A DNA stretch of 64,000 nt from Neocallimastix lanati (nom. inval.) (taxonomy: Eukaryota; Neocallimastigomycota; Neocallimastigomycetes; Neocallimastigales; Neocallimastigaceae). Made by a program: the position numbers and the translations under genes. Below the pieces are notes generated by a model. It was not told the DNA's origin. It searched no databases and saw nothing but the letters and a program-made list of their open reading frames with translations. The stretch's first letter is position 1. Each line of letters opens with the position of its first letter. Location: assembly GCA_016946835.1 (NCBI GenBank), contig JACVTC010000261.1, positions 1 to 64,000 on the forward strand, written 5' to 3'. Shown piece after piece: positions 47,296-59,617 of the stretch.

Positions 47296-47622
47296 GCATT
47301 TCGTAATATGGAGTATTGCGTATGTGGCTTATTTTTTTAAATAATTAAATAATAGTTAAATATATAATAATAAAATAAATAATAAATATAAAAATATGCA
47401 ATTTATTAATATTCAATCATAAAAATAAATTTTTAGATTTTTTTTTAATAGAATATATTATTATTTCTTTAGAGATAATATTTAATTGTAAATATATAAT
47501 TATTTCTTTTAAAATAATCATTTAAATATATTTATTTATGGTTGTTTAAAATATCTTAAAAATGTATGGCTTATTTTAAAAATATTATTAGCCACATTGT
47601 GAAATGCACGATTACGAAATGC
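47296..47622. mobile_element. Small inverted-repeat element, MITE-like
   Basis: The left end begins GCATTTCGTAAT (47296-47307) and has TGTGGCTTA about 15 bases further in (47323-47331). The right end carries the inverse, with TAGCCACA at 47589-47596 and ATTACGAAATGC at 47611-47622. The ends thus form imperfect terminal inverted repeats of about 35 bases around an AT-rich ~260-base interior without a transposase. No target-site duplication was identified. It is a candidate non-autonomous DNA transposon. Confidence 0.5.
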
Positions 47623-47929
47623 ATTACGTACGATAATTAATCATTTTATTATAATTATATATATTTTTTTTCAATTAAAAAATTTATTTAATGTGAAAAG
47701 TAATATAAAAACTATTTTATGTTGTAAGATCAAAAAATATATATATATAAATAAGTTTATTATTAAATTAATAACTTTTTTTATTTTAAATACTTATATT
47801 AGTAGTAAAAATATATTTATATTGATATTATATACAAAAAAGATTAAAAAATTTAAATAATTCAAAGTGGATATGTTATAAGAAAATGATAGTTATTTTT
47901 TTTCTTCAATTTTTATATTCAATTGTATA

Positions 47930-48210
47930 TATATATATATATTAATTTTATATATATAAATTAGGAACAAAGTAATTTTAAAAAAAAATAAAAAAATATT
48001 AAATAGTATATTAAAAATAATTATATGAGTAATAAAAATTGAGTTGAAAATAAATATGAGGATAATTCCTTTTTTGTATATATTCATTTTATATATTTAA
48101 ATTAGGAACAAAATAATTTTTAAAAAATAAAAAACAGTTAAAGGGTATATTAGAGGTAATTATATTAATAATGAATAAAAAGTTGAAACTAAAAATGACG
48201 ATAATTCCTA
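47930..48210. repeat. Diverged tandem duplication, ~141-bp period
   Basis: TTAGGAACAA occurs at 47961 and 48102, and GATAATTCCT at 48061 and 48200. Intervening sequence aligns with scattered substitutions and indels. Confidence 0.7.
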
Positions 48211-48540
48211 TTTATTGGAAATACTAGATGAAAGAAATGGAATATGGAAAAATGTAAAAACACGTACCTATTTGTAAAAGAATATTAATAATAAGTTAAT
48301 GGTAATATCAAATTATTATGTTTCTTGTGCTATTAATATTGCCAATGCATCTAAATTTTATTTTGGAATATGGATTGAATTGATTGGGTTAGGGTTAATG
48401 GAATTATATTAAAAACTTTAATATATTTAAAATTAAAAAAAAATTTATATAAATAAACAAAGCCAATTTTTAATTTTTCTTTTTATATTTTTAACTTTAT
48501 TTTTTATAGAAAAATTTGATCTAATTTTTTATTTTTAGTT

Positions 48541-49862
48541 TTTATTTTTAAATATTATTGTTTCTTGTAAATAAAGAGATTGTTTAAATATATTTTGAAA
48601 ATTATTTAATAATAATATAATAGTGTTTATAGTCTTAATTTTTAATTAATACTTGTTCCTATAATTAAGAGGCTCTGGATTAGCAAATATATTATTTATT
48701 ACTAATATATCTTAAAATATATTTTTCAATACGAATAATTATATGTTAACTTCAGTGACTTCGTAGGGAGTATACTATTATATGTTATAGATAAGATTTG
48801 AGATATTTTTAAAGGATTTTTTTTTACATAAGAAATAATAATTAAAGAATAGTTAAGTTTTTACAACATTATTTTATAAAAAAACTCGAATTAAAAAAAA
48901 TATAATATTAGTTTATTGTAAAAATAATAAATTGAATTAATTTTTTTTTGTTTATTTATTTTTTATTTTTTATTAAAATAAATTTTTATATTTTTTATTT
49001 TTAAATAGTATTGTTTCTTGTAAATTAAGAGATTGTTTAAATATATTTTGAAAATTATTTAATAATAATATAATAGTGTTTATAGTCTTAATTTTTAATT
49101 AATACTTGTTCCTATAATTAAGAGGCTCTGGATTAGCAAGTATATTATTTATTACTAATATATCTTAAAATATATTTTTCAATACGAATAATTATATGTT
49201 AACTTCAGTGACTTCGTAGGGAGTATACTATTATATGTTATAGATAAGATTTGAGATATTTTAAAAGGATTTTTTTTTTTACATAAGAAATAATAACAAT
49301 TAAATAATAGTTAAATTTTTATAATATTAATTTATATTAAATAACGAATTTAAAATAAATATAATATTAGTTTATAGTAAAAATAAAGAATTGAATTATT
49401 ATTATTTTTTTTTTGTCTATTTATTTTTTATTTTTTACAAAAATAAATTTTTATATTTTTGATTTTTAAATAATATTGTTTCTTGTAAATAAAGAGATTG
49501 TTTAAATATATTTTGAAAATTATTTAATAATAATATAATAGTGTTTATAGTCTTAATTTTTAATTAATACTTGTTCCTATAATTAAGAGGCTCTGAATTA
49601 GCAAATATATTATTTATTACTAATATATCTTAAAATATATTCTTCAATAAGAATAATTATATGCTAACTTCAGTGACTTCGTAGGGAGTATACTATTATA
49701 TGTTATAGATAAGATTTGAGATATTTTTAAAGGATTTTTTTTTACATAAGAAATAATAATTAAAGAATAGTTAAGTTTTTACAACATTACTTTATAAAAA
49801 AACTCGAATTAAAAAAAATATAATATTAGTTTATAGTAAAAATAATAAATTGAATTAATTAT
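48541..49862. repeat. Three tandem ~455-465-bp units upstream of the ankyrin gene
   Basis: The landmark ATTGTTTCTTGTAAAT occurs at 48557, 49010 (with one change) and 49475. Each unit carries the same non-repetitive cores, AAGAGGCTCTGGATTAGCAA and CTTCAGTGACTTCGTAGGGA, in the same order. Units 1 and 3 share their 3' halves (including AAAGAATAGTTAAGTTTTTACAAC), while units 2 and 3 share their 5' leaders, suggesting unequal exchange or gene conversion. No open frame exists. The array ends ~190 bases before the ATG at 50054, so it could contain promoter or transcribed leader sequence. Confidence 0.9.
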
Positions 49863-50053
49863 TTTAACATTTCTTTATTTTATTTATGTATATATATTAT
49901 TTAAGTTTATATTAATTTATTTTTTTTTATTTTTAAATATATTAATAAATTTATAAAATTTTACATTAATTTAAATATAGATACTATCAATAGTTATTTA
50001 AAAAAATACTAAATACTATAAGGAAATAATTTAAATAAAAACGAAATATTAAA
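49863..50053. other. Immediate upstream region of the ankyrin gene
   Basis: AT-rich leader, A-rich just before the ATG (ATTAAAATGTCC). No distinct regulatory motif recognised. Confidence 0.5.
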
Positions 50054-53000
50054 ATGTCCAATATTGTAAAAAAGAGAAAATTATTAAGAAATAAAATTAC
50101 TAAATATTTATTCAATGATAAATCAAATTTTGAAGATTTCAAAAGTTATTTGATAGATAATGATTTTATTTTATCAGAAATAAATAATGAAAAATTCGAT
50201 ATATTAACTTTTACAATTGAAAATATTAAATATGAAAACGAATCTACATATTCATTAATAAAATTTATTTATGATGAATTCGAGTATAAAAATATTAATT
50301 ATACCATAGTCATTAAGGACATTCCAAAAACACCATTATTTTCAGCTATTGTAAGAGATAAATTGAACATTGCCGATTATTTAATTTCTTTAAAAGCAAA
50401 AATCTATTATATTAATAGTAAAAATTTAAATATATTTGAATATATAAATGAGTATTATTTAGAAAAAAAAGTAAATGGTAGAATAATAAATTTTATTTTT
50501 AATAAGTTAAATAAAATTGAAAATGAGAAAAATGAAAAATCATTTATTATTGAAATGTGTCTAAATGTTAAATACTCTATTTTTAAATTAATTCCTAACT
50601 TTGTAGAAAAGAAAAAATTCAATATGTTAAAAAATATCTTTCAATGCTACTCAATAAATAATTTCAATAAATATACTAGTCATAAGTGTTTAATTGATTT
50701 ATTAATGGCATATAAAAAAAGAACTCCTCTATCGGATGAAAAAATATTGACGTATTCAGATCAAATACCAATTTATTTTGAAATATCACCAGATTCATAT
50801 GAAAAAGTTATTGAAAACTTAGATAAAAATACCATAATAAAAAACAAATTAAAGTATAATAAGACTGTTAATTATGAGATGTTAAAATTTTTATTATCTT
50901 ATGAAATAAATAAAAATCAAGCTATATTAATTAAAATAAATCGACCTTCAATCTATGAAGCAATTATAACAGATAATAGATATAATTTAAAATTAGATAA
51001 AAAATTAAATATATTTAAAGAATTTTTAGAAATTGATTCTGATTTTAATCACTATGAAATATTTGAAAAAAATCTGAACCTACTAATATATTCAAATAAA
51101 TATTTTTTAATTACAATAATAATGAACATCATAAAAGAAAACAAAACCCTAATTTCTAAAATAAAATTTTATGAAATAATAATTAAATATATTAAAATAA
51201 GTAATTTATTAGGGATAGAAGAAATATTGAAATACTTGCTTTTCTTTGAAAACGTTGTTCTCTCGGAAGATAAGGTTAATGATATCATAATAAAATTAAT
51301 AGAATATTTTTATAAAGATGAAAAAAACCAAAATTTAAAAAGTTTTTATCGGATATTAAATATTTTATTTGAAAGTAGAACCTTCAATTCAAATATTGAT
51401 TTCGAAAACATAATAAAAGAATGTATTAAAAATAAGAAAATCTATTTAATAAATAAAATTATAATTTCTATGAAAAAGTATTTAGCAAAAGAAATAATAA
51501 AAAATATCGATTTTGGGAAAATTTTATTAGAATTAATCAAAAATCCAGATATAACTTACGATGTATTTCAAAATTTTTGGGTTTTGATTTTTCATTCAAA
51601 AGAAATTAATTTAGGTCAATTTAATTTTGATGAAATAATCATTAATGCTTTAGGTAACAATATAATCGGAAAAAAAATTATTCAAGGTATTCTAGCCAAC
51701 TTAATAAATTTTGATCAAAATAATTATTTAGTAAGTATAGAATGCACGATTATGAATTTGTATGAAAAAAATAAAATAAATGAAAATTACTTTAAAATTA
51801 TTACAGGAATTTTGAAAATAAATAAAAATAAAAATGAAAATAAAAATTTAAGTCTATGTATCAATAAAAAGGGTAAGACAAATGTTGTAAATAAATTTAA
51901 TAATTTAATAGTAAAAGATAATTCGTTAAATATTAATAAAATTAATACCGAAATAAGTAGTAATAAACAATTAGATATTAATAATAATAATAATAATAAA
52001 AATTATAATAGCAATAATAATAATAATAATAATAAAAATTATAATAGCAATAATAATAATATTAATTCCAATAATAATAATAGTATTAATTATAATAATA
52101 ATAATAATACTTATAATAATTATAATAATAATATTAATAATACTATTCAACATAATTTTGAAATATATGATAATACTATAGATAATAATATATTAAATAA
52201 AAAGAATAATAATAAAACAATAAATATATTGAATAAACCAGATATTGAAAATAGAGAAAAGGTAATTTCTTCATATAAATCTAATGATTTAAAAATTGAA
52301 TTTAAAAATGAAAATATAAAAGTAATTGACTTAACTAATGAAAACACTAATACAATAAATTTATATAATGAAAGTAAAGAAGATAAATTTATAATTGATT
52401 TAACGGATGAAAATAATATAAATAAATATGAATTAACAAATAAAAATAATTCAATGAATAATTCCAATTGTATAAATGATTCCTTTAAAAATATAAAAAG
52501 TAATAATGAAAATAAAATAAACAGTACGTTCTGTTTTAAGTATAGGGATCCTTATTTAAATGAACTCCATAATAATAAAAAAAGGAATAATGAAAATAAA
52601 TTAAACAAAAGATTTTGTTTCCATTATAAAAATATTCATTTAAATGAAAGTGATGGAAATAATAATAATTATAATAATAATAGTATTGATAATATTAAGA
52701 ATATTAATACTAATAGCAATACTAAGAGTAATAATAATAGCAATAATAATTATGATAATAATCTAACCAAAATAAGTGATTTTAACAATAATTTAAATGG
52801 CATAAAGCAAAGTAATGATTTTAATGATATATCAAATAAAATAAAAAAAACAAAAACCAATAGATGTTATGGTAATACATCATTAAATGATGAATCGAAA
52901 AATAATAAATATAAATATTTTAGTAAGGAAGTTTCTCTAAACAAATTTAATGAAGGAACCAGAGAAAATTTAAATATATTGTTTATTAAAAGTATTAAAA

Positions 53001-55027
53001 ATAAGGACATAGATCTTTTAGAAAAATTATTAAAAAATGATAAATTAAAATATATTGAAATAAACAGTAATAAAATGGTAAATGAATATCCATTGGTAAT
53101 AGCATTTAATAACTGTATAAGTGGTAATAATAATGGTGTTTATGAAAAAATATATAATGATTTAAATTTTTATAATTATAAAAAAAAGGAAATTGCAATC
53201 TTTAAAACTCTTTTAGAATACGGGGCAGACCTTAATATTAAAATAGATAATAAAAATACGATATTAGAGGAATCAATGCAAAAGAATTTACATTTAATTA
53301 ATAAAGTTATTTTTGATTTTTTAATTAAAGAAAATAAAAGAGAGGAAAGAGAAAAAGAAAAAACTTTTAATATGAAAAAACTAGAAAAAAGAAAGAACAG
53401 AAATAAATATAATAACTATATTCAAAAGGAAGAACTGGATTATAGAAAGCATAATAAAAACATTTTTACAAATAAAAAGTACATATTAAATAATAAATAC
53501 GAAATGGAATCCATCAATCTTCTAAATAAAAATAATATTAAAAGACATAATTACAAAAGCGATGGGTTAGTGATACATCAAAGGAAAAGAAATCGAGAAC
53601 CATCCGAAGAAATTTATAATGAGAAAACTAAAAAATATAAATGTAATAAAATAATTAAAAATAGGACTTTAAAATACATAGAAAACAAATTTACACCTAT
53701 TGTAAGTGATTATTTATTTGATGAGAATTTCGATATTAAAAAATTGATTAACTCTGATAATGTTAATAGAGAAGATAATTATAATTATACAATTATATAT
53801 TATGCCCTACTTAAAGAAGATAGGGAAGCAATTAAATACATAATAAAAATTGGAAGTAACAATATGATAAGTACCTCAATTTTTAAACATCAAACGATTA
53901 TCCATGTCTCCGTTTTTTTAGGATTAAAAGATATTTTTCTTGATATAATTCAAGGAGGACAGAAAATACTTGAAACTGTTAATCATGAAGAAGATAATAC
54001 CGGATTATTTAAAAGCATCGTATTAAATGATCACTTTTCTTTATATGATAAAAAAAAGTTAATTGATGATTTATGTTCATATATTGAAATTAATAAGATT
54101 AAAATTTATAGAAATCCTTTAGTTAATTTAATGAATATGGAATCGGAAGATAATGCATGTAAGTTGGCTTCCTTTTTATTAAAAAAAACTAATTTAAAAG
54201 TAGATAGCACTTTTAAAGAAATCTTTAAAAATTCATTGGAATTTGCAATAGAGTATAATCTATATAATTTTGTAAAATTGCTTTTAGGAAAGACATTTAG
54301 AAGAAATTATCATAATTTTTATAAAGCATTAAAGTCTGCAATAGTTAAAGCTATTAAAGTAAAAAATATTAAAATACTTGAATTACTATTAGGTGAATTT
54401 AAAGGTAATATTAATTGGTTTAATTCACTTGGAGAATGTCCAATAAAACTTGCTGTGGATTCTAATGATTTAAATATGGTCAAATTATTGGTTGAAAGAA
54501 AATGTAATATAGAAGATAAAATAATTTATAGTCGAAAATATTCTATATTGTATTATTCCTTAACTAAAAATGATTCTAATGTGGATATTATTAAATATTT
54601 CATAAGTTTAGAAGCTAAAATGAATATTGAAAACGAAAATGAATTTGAAAAATTATTTAGGCGATTAGATAATACAGGAAAAATTTCTTTATTAAAATAT
54701 TTTGTAAATTGTAAGGAAAAAGAATTTATGGAAAAATTTTTAAAATATACTATTACTTTTAATCGACTAGATATATTAAAAATTTTGTTTGAAAATAATT
54801 TTAATCCTGAACAAAAGATTGAAAAACGTACTCTTTGGAAATTCGCAAGAAATTTAAATAATTCTAAATTATTTTTATACTTAAAAAGGAAAAGACAAGA
54901 ATTTGTTCTTAAAAATAGGAAAAACAAAGAGTTAAGAAGAAAAAAAAGAAGATTAAGAAAGAAAAAAAAACAAGCAAAAAAAAAATTAAATAGTTTGAAT
55001 TTAAAAGAAAATAAATTAATAAAATAA
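50054..55027 (+). CDS. Ankyrin-repeat protein with Asn-rich centre and basic tail (intact copy)
   Basis: 1657 residues, no signal peptide, starting MSNIVKKRKLL. Residues 1-620 are a helical region with degenerate ankyrin-like units (for example TPLFSAIVRDKLNIADYLIS near 100-120). Residues ~636-910 are low-complexity Asn-rich sequence made of AAT/AAC runs. Residues ~970-1610 contain clearer ankyrin units, including TLLEYGADLNIKIDNKNT (near 1053), IIYYALLKEDREAIKYIIK and PIKLAVDSNDLNMVKLLVER. The C-terminus (about 1620-1650) is densely Lys/Arg (RKKRRLRKKKKQAKKK), a plausible nuclear or nucleic-acid-binding tail. Ankyrin solenoids mediate protein-protein contacts; the partner is unknown. Gut fungi are known for many such genes. 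The copy at 1-3027 is its partial duplicate. Confidence 0.87.
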   Translation: MSNIVKKRKLLRNKITKYLFNDKSNFEDFKSYLIDNDFILSEINNEKFDILTFTIENIKYENESTYSLIKFIYDEFEYKNINYTIVIKDIPKTPLFSAIVRDKLNIADYLISLKAKIYYINSKNLNIFEYINEYYLEKKVNGRIINFIFNKLNKIENEKNEKSFIIEMCLNVKYSIFKLIPNFVEKKKFNMLKNIFQCYSINNFNKYTSHKCLIDLLMAYKKRTPLSDEKILTYSDQIPIYFEISPDSYEKVIENLDKNTIIKNKLKYNKTVNYEMLKFLLSYEINKNQAILIKINRPSIYEAIITDNRYNLKLDKKLNIFKEFLEIDSDFNHYEIFEKNLNLLIYSNKYFLITIIMNIIKENKTLISKIKFYEIIIKYIKISNLLGIEEILKYLLFFENVVLSEDKVNDIIIKLIEYFYKDEKNQNLKSFYRILNILFESRTFNSNIDFENIIKECIKNKKIYLINKIIISMKKYLAKEIIKNIDFGKILLELIKNPDITYDVFQNFWVLIFHSKEINLGQFNFDEIIINALGNNIIGKKIIQGILANLINFDQNNYLVSIECTIMNLYEKNKINENYFKIITGILKINKNKNENKNLSLCINKKGKTNVVNKFNNLIVKDNSLNINKINTEISSNKQLDINNNNNNKNYNSNNNNNNNKNYNSNNNNINSNNNNSINYNNNNNTYNNYNNNINNTIQHNFEIYDNTIDNNILNKKNNNKTINILNKPDIENREKVISSYKSNDLKIEFKNENIKVIDLTNENTNTINLYNESKEDKFIIDLTDENNINKYELTNKNNSMNNSNCINDSFKNIKSNNENKINSTFCFKYRDPYLNELHNNKKRNNENKLNKRFCFHYKNIHLNESDGNNNNYNNNSIDNIKNINTNSNTKSNNNSNNNYDNNLTKISDFNNNLNGIKQSNDFNDISNKIKKTKTNRCYGNTSLNDESKNNKYKYFSKEVSLNKFNEGTRENLNILFIKSIKNKDIDLLEKLLKNDKLKYIEINSNKMVNEYPLVIAFNNCISGNNNGVYEKIYNDLNFYNYKKKEIAIFKTLLEYGADLNIKIDNKNTILEESMQKNLHLINKVIFDFLIKENKREEREKEKTFNMKKLEKRKNRNKYNNYIQKEELDYRKHNKNIFTNKKYILNNKYEMESINLLNKNNIKRHNYKSDGLVIHQRKRNREPSEEIYNEKTKKYKCNKIIKNRTLKYIENKFTPIVSDYLFDENFDIKKLINSDNVNREDNYNYTIIYYALLKEDREAIKYIIKIGSNNMISTSIFKHQTIIHVSVFLGLKDIFLDIIQGGQKILETVNHEEDNTGLFKSIVLNDHFSLYDKKKLIDDLCSYIEINKIKIYRNPLVNLMNMESEDNACKLASFLLKKTNLKVDSTFKEIFKNSLEFAIEYNLYNFVKLLLGKTFRRNYHNFYKALKSAIVKAIKVKNIKILELLLGEFKGNINWFNSLGECPIKLAVDSNDLNMVKLLVERKCNIEDKIIYSRKYSILYYSLTKNDSNVDIIKYFISLEAKMNIENENEFEKLFRRLDNTGKISLLKYFVNCKEKEFMEKFLKYTITFNRLDILKILFENNFNPEQKIEKRTLWKFARNLNNSKLFLYLKRKRQEFVLKNRKNKELRRKKRRLRKKKKQAKKKLNSLNLKENKLIK

Positions 55028-58020
55028 TTAATCGTATTTTATTTTATTTTATTTTTATTTAATAATTAATATAGATATAATAATTAATATAGATATCAAT
55101 TGTATTATGTTATTATATGTTATTATTATTTCTATTTATTTAATATCTATTATATAAAATTTATTTAATCTCATTTTAAAATTATATTTTCTACTAGTTA
55201 AATATATATTATTTATTTAACTACTGTTTTATTTTTTATATGTGTAAATTATATAAAATTCCTTATTTATATATATATTTTCATTATATATTTAATCTTT
55301 AACTTTATATATAAATTTTACTTTATATGAATATTTTATTAAACTATATTATTAAAATAATGATTTGTATTGATTTATTTTTGACGTATTGCATTATTAA
55401 CTTTATCTATATTTTACATTTACATTTATATATTTATTTATTTTTATTTATTATTTATATATACATTTTATTGTTTATTTTATTTATATTTCACTTCACA
55501 TTTTATTGTATATTTTATTTATATTTCATATATACTATTTTTTATTGGTTTCATTGTATTAATATTTTAGTTATTTATATTGTTAAATTACGCTATTTAT
55601 TTTTATATATTTTAAATTTATATTTACAATTAATAATTATTTCGAAGGAATAATAATATTTTTAAATATAAATTTGAGAAAAAACTTATTATTTCTGAAT
55701 AATTTGGTTTTTGTAATCTTGAAATACATAATATTATTTAATTTTTTATACTTTTAGAAGAGAAATCTGTAATAGAAATAATTTAAGTAATAAATTTTTA
55801 GTACATATCGATAGCGTTTTTAGAGTTTAAAAAAGCTTATTTTTCAATATTTATTTTTTATATTTTAGTTATAAAATGTTTTATTTCTGTATATATAATA
55901 AAAAGGTTTAATTTCTTTTCTAATTTATATTTATTCTCCAGAACTTATATATATATAAATTTTTATTTTGGAATTGTTTCAAAAAAGTTTGATATTTACT
56001 GCAGAGTTCATCAAAAGTATCTTCTTACTTTTATTTTATTTAATTTATTTATCAATGATATTTTAGATAACTGTAATAAAATTGAATCAGTATTGAAAAC
56101 GAAAATAAAAATTTTAAAATATATTTAATGAAGATAATATTTCAATCGTTTCCATTAAAATAATGAAACTATTACTTTGTCAAATTTCTAATGTATGATA
56201 TAATAATATAATATTTTTATACAAAGATCTTCAAATGGTACATATGGCTCAATTACTTTTTATTTTTACTAATGATAAAATTGAACTTTTTAAAATTAAA
56301 AAATATATTAATTAATCGTATTCCCTTTGTTCTATTTGTTCATTGTTCAGCAACTCGTTAATAAAATAAATATTTCGATTCTAATATCCACTTAAAACAT
56401 AAACAATTCCTCCATAAAGAATGCAAGTCCAAAATGGTAATGCATAAAAATTTAAGTTTATGGTAAGATTCTTATCAATTTTCTAATTCAAAACTATCAG
56501 GAAGATTACACTGTTCAAGAAATTCATTCAATGGTCATTTGAAGCTATCAGGGTATTTATTATGTTAAAAAAACATATAGCTATATTACTAGAAAGAAAA
56601 TACAACTAATGAAAACTAAAATTTTGCTATTTCCATAAATGAATGCTATTCAAGCTATAAAGCTTGATACAAACAGCTTGTATTTAATTGTTTAATAAAT
56701 TAGAAATTCTTTTAAAATATATTAAAAAAATATTAAATTATTAATATAATATATAATTAAAATATTAATAAAAGTACTTTAATGAAATATAGAATTAAAG
56801 GATTAAAAAAAAGAAATAAGAATAATTCAATAAGTTATTAAAGTAAATATTCCTAAAAATTCTTTAATAAAATTTAATAATAAAAATTAATAAAGGTATT
56901 AAAATAATTAATTAATATATAAAAAAGTTAATAAAAATGATTTAAAAAATTACTCAATAATATATGAAAAATAAAATATTAAAAAAATTATAAAAGTAAC
57001 TAAACACTACTTAAACATGGTAATAAAAATAAATAGTTTAATAAAATTATAAAAATAAAGGGTTAATAATAGTATGAAATATTTATAGGTTATGCAAAGG
57101 GGTTAATAAAAATAGTTTAATGAAATATAAAAATAAAGTGTTAATAAAGATACTTTAAGAAAAACTGTAAAAAAATGAAAATAAAGAAATAAAATATTTA
57201 AATAATATACCAAAGTATTAAAAAAAAATGTTTTAATTAATTATAAAAATAGAGTATTATTAAAAATGTTTAAATAATATATTGAAATAAAATTTTCATA
57301 AAAGTATTTTAATGAAATAAAAAGTAAAATTTTCATAAGAATGCTTTAAGGAAATAAAAAGTAAAATTTTAATAATATTACTTAACTTTTGTTTTAATTA
57401 ATTATTTTTATTAATTTTTATAAGATAGTTAGGTATTTCTAATATTAAAATATATAATTAAATGAAAATAAAAGTTAAATATACTAATACTTTAATAAAA
57501 TTTAAAAAATAAATATTAAAACTACCATTTAAACTATAAAGCAAAGGAATAATATTAACACTTTAATATATTATAAAAAAAGTATTTATAGAAATATGAA
57601 ATTATTTAAATAAAGTATTAAAAGGAAGTAGTCATAAAAATACTTTAATCAATTATAATAATAAAGTATTAATAAAAATATTTTAATATTAAAAAAAGTA
57701 AGGTATTAATAAAAAATATTTTAAATAATATAAAAGTAAGATATTAATAAAATTATTATAATAAAATATAAAAAAAAATAGTGATAAAATTATAAAATAA
57801 TTAAATAAAATATAATGATATTTGTAAAAATAATATAGTTAAAATGTATTTATTAAAGTATTTTAATAAAATATAGTTAAAAGGTATATATTAAAATACA
57901 TTAATAAAATATAGTTAGAAAGTATTTTTAAAAATAATTTAATAAAATATAGTTAAATAGTATTTATTAAAGTATTTTAATAAAATATAGTTAAAAAGTA
58001 TTTCTCAAAGGAAATCAATA
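55028..58020. other. AT-rich spacer with 38-bp-period array (copy 2)
   Basis: Same as 3028-6020. The degenerate array occupies 56730-58010, with ATATAGTT at 57833, 57871, 57909, 57947 and 57985. The open stretch 55327-55653 is Phe/Tyr/Leu low complexity. No gene or RNA recognised. Confidence 0.65.
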
Positions 58021-58897
58021 TAATATAAAAAATTTAAAACATTTAATATTAGGTATAAAAAATCGAACTATAAAAAATTAGAAATAAACGATTTTAATAT
58101 TATATATAATGAATATTATAAAAAATTACGTTCAAGTTATGCATATGACTTTATCTTAAATATATTAAAACTTACATTTTGTTATGAAGATAACATTTAT
58201 AAATTTAAAATTAATATAAAAAATCATAGCGAATATAATGTAATTCCGAATTTATTAGTTGATTATGAGTATTCAAATGAATACATACGTTTTTTAGAAA
58301 GTATAATAGAATTTTATGATGCAGGGTTAAACTATAAATATAACGGTTTAATTATTAATAATATTTCAACAAATGAGGATAAAGAAGATTCAGAAAGTGA
58401 AAATAGTGATAACGGAGAAGATTCTGAAAATGCAAAGAGTGATAATGAAGAAGAAAGAAACGAAATAAACAATTTAAGTGATTTATATCATAATTTTAAT
58501 AATATTAAATTAACAAATAATGAATTTTATGAAATAGATAACGAAAATAAGAACTTTTTTGCATTAACAATGGGCATTTATTTACTAAATTCGAATTATT
58601 CCAGTAATTATATATAATACATTTAATAATATTAATTATTGTCATTATAATGAGATGGTTTTTAAATCTGGAATAATATCTAAATGGTTAAAATGGATTA
58701 ATAATTATTTATTTACCAATGAAACAAATAATTTTTATGATAACCCGAATAAAGAGGAGCAAACAATACTTTATAGTATAAAAGATTTTTTTAAATTTGA
58801 TGATTATACAACCATTAATAGAATAGCATTACCATCATTTTTATATTATTTAAATTATAATAACATATATAATACATATAACTTAAAACTAGGGTAA
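58021..58897 (+). pseudogene. 3' fragment of the 42110-45811 gene (copy 2)
   Basis: Appears identical to 6021-6897, including the two-base loss near 58614 and the residual frame at 58655-58897. Because both copies share the lesion, it either predates the large duplication or both copies are one molecule represented twice. Homology to the parent's 3' flank continues to about 59207. Confidence 0.85.
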
Positions 58898-59337
58898 ATT
58901 TTTAATATTTATATACTATTTTCTAATTGTATAAATTTTATTAAGTATATTAATAAATTAGAAATAAAAATAAGTAATTTTGATTTATTTGATAAATTTA
59001 TTATTAATCTTCATAGTTCCTAAGTATCTGAATATTATTTAATTGTTTGTATATTTATTATATTAATATTTATATTTAAAACTAATAATAAATTAATATA
59101 TTTAATATATAATTTATAATTATATAGTATGATTTACATATGATTTACATATTTTCTTTTTATAATTATAAATTTATGTTTTATGTTTATTTATTCATTC
59201 AACAAATAAATAGTGTAAACAATATATTTTAATATTTTATTTGTTTTCATATAATTGTTTCATTGAAATATAATAAAAAAATAATATATGTAATAATCAA
59301 TAAATAATTAATTATAAAAGTATAAATAAATAGATTT

Positions 59338-59390
<53 letters not shown>

Positions 59391-59617
59391 ATATATATAT
59401 ATATATATATATTTATAAAATTTTCAATAAATAATTAAATAATAAATATTAAATAAACTTTATTTTTGAAAAAATAAAAAGTAAAAAATAAAAATAACAT
59501 ATATATTAATTGTTTAAGAATTATTATATAAATAAATAGAATAAGTAAATAGAAAATATAAATATTAAAAATATTTATTATTATTTTAATTGAAAATTCA
59601 ATTTTATAAAAATCAAA
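58898..59617. other. 3' flank, poly-T tract and promoter region (copy 2)
   Basis: Equivalent of 6898-7615, with the T homopolymer at 59340-59383 followed by a TA run. No specific control site recognised. Confidence 0.55.

Larger units (their letters stand above)
45812..48540. other. Spacer after the 1233-residue gene, with small inverted-repeat elements
   Basis: Bases 45812-46125 are the 3' flank duplicated at 6898-7205 and 58898-59207. Next come a 57-bp tandem duplication (46130-46265), a 97-bp hairpin element (46667-46763), poly-T and TA runs, an inverted-repeat element (47296-47622) and a diverged ~140-bp tandem duplication (about 47930-48210). Open stretches at 46098-46337 and 47893-48087 (minus) are low-complexity Phe/Ile/Leu strings and not genes. 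Confidence 0.65.
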
